A DNA stretch of 16,947 nt from Bacteroidales bacterium UBA714 (GTDB lineage: Bacteria > Bacteroidota > Bacteroidia > Bacteroidales > UBA932). The DNA lies in assembly GCA_002298075.1 (NCBI GenBank), contig DBLW01000165.1, positions 3,199 through 20,145 of the forward strand. The letters are read 5' to 3'. The first letter of the stretch is position 1; every line of letters begins with the position of its first letter. The notes beneath the pieces were generated by a model. That model saw only the letters and a list, made by a program, of their open reading frames with translations. It was not told where the DNA came from and made no database searches. Shown here piece by piece: positions 15,608 through 16,947 of this stretch. Made by a program: the position numbers and the translations under genes.

Positions 15608-16947
15608 TCAATTATTGCATAATCTGCCGAACATCTCAAGAAATCCAGGGAAAGACTTTGACACACAAGCCTCATCATCAATGACAATCGGGCTTTCCGC
15701 ACCCAGTCCGGCCACCTTGAGAGCCATCACCATACGATGGTCGTGACGTGACGAATAATGCCCTCCCTTCGGCATGGAGCCTTCCATCAGTCTCTGGGCC
15801 AGCGGCTTGCCATGCACAACCAGTTCATCACCCTCAACCTCTGCAGAAAATCCCATCTGCGACATCATCTCCAGGATAGCCCCGGCCCTGTCGCTCTCCT
15901 TGTTTGCAAGCCTGCCGACACCCGCAATGCGGCTTGTTCCCTGACAGAACGCAGCAAGCACGGAAATGACAGGAAACAGGTCAGGACAATTGGACGCATC
16001 TACTGAAAATGCGCTCAACGGCGCACGCTGCACGGTGATATTGCCCTTCTCTCCGTCAAGTTGCGAAAGACTTGCTCCCGCATCCATCAGAATGTCCATT
16101 ATGGAAAGGTCTGCCTGAAGAGACGTAGTGTCAAGTCCTTGCAGCTCAGCCTTTCCGAATATCGCTCCTGCCACAAGGAAATTCGAGGCAGCACTCCAGT
16201 CACCCTCCAAATCAATGTCCGCTGCCTTGTACATCTGCCCGCCCTTGATTTTGAAAACCATCTCCGTACAAAGAGACCAGTCTCCGTCCGACTCAAGGAA
16301 ATCGCGCCCGCCAAGCATTTCATTGCCGATTTTTATTCCGAATTTCTTGAGAACCTCAAGAGTTATGAACATATATGGTATGCTCTTGGGCTCACGCACA
16401 ATAAGCGATGAATTGCGTCCGGCAAAAGGCAAGGCCATCAACAGCCCTGAAATAAGCTGTGAACCATGCTTTCCGGACACCTCCGCGCGTCCTGCCGACA
16501 AAGGACCGGTCACCTCAAAAGGGACTTTCAGACAATTGTCCCCCTGTTCCGGACCTGATGCCTCTGAAGCATTTTTCACTTTTGCACCGAATGCTTCCAT
16601 AATCTCAGAAGCACCTGTAAGCGGTCTTTCAAGCAGGGTCTTCTCACCCCTAATCGTTACCGGAGTTTCGCTAAGCTGCGCCATCAAAGGCAGCATCATT
16701 CTGGCAAGAAGCCCGGACTCCCCGACATGAAGCTCAGGTAAGGCCACACTGCCAAGCGAAGCAGCAATACCCTTGATTGTAAGTTCATTGCCGTCCATAT
16801 TCACCTCCGCACCTATAGCCCTCGCCACATCAACAGCTGCATCATTGTCCCCACAATGAGTATATCCACGCAAATGGGACACCCCGTCTGCCAATGCAGC
16901 AGCTATAATGGCCCTCTGTGCAAAACTCTTCGACGAAGGCATCTGCA
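15608..16947 (-). CDS. aroA: 3-phosphoshikimate 1-carboxyvinyltransferase (EPSP synthase), 5' end beyond window
   Basis: Transfers enolpyruvyl from PEP to shikimate-3-phosphate in the cytoplasm, feeding AroC. The frame stays open to the right edge. The first visible Met (16942) is internal, because it sits inside the family motif (Q)MPSSKSFAQR that normally follows 10-20 more residues; the true start is therefore outside. Numbering from that Met: Lys5, Ser6 and Arg10 of the substrate site, GESGLLAR (74-81), ERP (105-107), HGSQLISGLL (159-168), GDWSAASNFL (248-257), catalytic Asp321 in CPDLFPV, KESDR (348-352), DHRMVMA (401-407) and KSFPGF (429-434). Nearly all ligand residues are kept, but the loop that is GNAGTA in E. 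coli is GESGLL here. Only about 20 residues are likely missing. Confidence 0.97.
   Translation of the reverse strand, partial: QMPSSKSFAQRAIIAAALADGVSHLRGYTHCGDNDAAVDVARAIGAEVNMDGNELTIKGIAASLGSVALPELHVGESGLLARMMLPLMAQLSETPVTIRGEKTLLERPLTGASEIMEAFGAKVKNASEASGPEQGDNCLKVPFEVTGPLSAGRAEVSGKHGSQLISGLLMALPFAGRNSSLIVREPKSIPYMFITLEVLKKFGIKIGNEMLGGRDFLESDGDWSLCTEMVFKIKGGQMYKAADIDLEGDWSAASNFLVAGAIFGKAELQGLDTTSLQADLSIMDILMDAGASLSQLDGEKGNITVQRAPLSAFSVDASNCPDLFPVISVLAAFCQGTSRIAGVGRLANKESDRAGAILEMMSQMGFSAEVEGDELVVHGKPLAQRLMEGSMPKGGHYSSRHDHRMVMALKVAGLGAESPIVIDDEACVSKSFPGFLEMFGRLCNN

Noticed and set aside
1..16947. CRISPR arrays, insertion sequences, tRNA or rRNA genes
   Set aside because: I saw no regularly spaced direct repeats with unique spacers, no transposase or terminal inverted repeats, and no tRNA T-arm or rRNA signatures.

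Overview
The window suggests a member of the Bacteroidota, most likely order Bacteroidales, with roughly balanced base composition. The evidence is a SusC/SusD outer-membrane pair with a glycoside hydrolase lipoprotein, several lipoprotein signal peptides, start codons preceded by A/T-rich stretches rather than purine-rich ribosome binding sites, and promoter candidates of the Bacteroidota TTG-N19-TAnnTTTG type. I cannot place it more finely from the sequence alone.

Layout. Positions 1-7442 (minus strand) hold a four-gene polysaccharide utilisation locus read right to left: SusC-like TonB-dependent transporter (4464-7442), SusD-like glycan-binding lipoprotein (2913-4421), GH30-family glycosidase lipoprotein (1326-2864), and a surface glycan-binding-type lipoprotein cut by the left edge (1-1280). 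Gaps are only 42-48 bp, so one transcript is likely. Gene order and families match, from memory, the Bacteroides locus for fungal beta-1,6-glucan, so that glucan is my leading but unproven substrate. No regulator is visible inside the window.

A 424-bp divergent intergenic region (7443-7866) separates this operon from a plus-strand P-type IIA (Ca2+-type) ATPase (7867-10671). The intergenic region holds a candidate promoter for the transporter operon and a set of helically phased CCTT direct repeats. Downstream of the ATPase lies about 840 bp without a credible gene (10672-11510). It has two related hairpins, a 16-bp perfect terminator-like hairpin, a third hairpin, a short 9-bp tandem repeat, and a good promoter candidate.

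That promoter would serve a two-gene plus-strand unit: an exported alpha/beta hydrolase (11511-12728) and, 41 bp later, a lipoprotein of unknown function (12770-14398). I read the lipoprotein as three tandem copies of a roughly 155-residue beta-rich module, each starting with YYGD. This pair is the least explained part of the window and the best candidate for something undescribed. A bidirectional terminator (14528-14560) separates it from convergent shikimate-pathway genes on the minus strand: aroC (14580-15587) and, 20 bp upstream in the transcript, aroA (15608 to the right edge, start missing). These two carry out the last two steps to chorismate.

The glycan operon works as a unit: surface lipoproteins bind and cut the glucan, and SusC/SusD import the oligosaccharides. 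The ATPase, the hydrolase/lipoprotein pair and aroAC look like independent neighbours.
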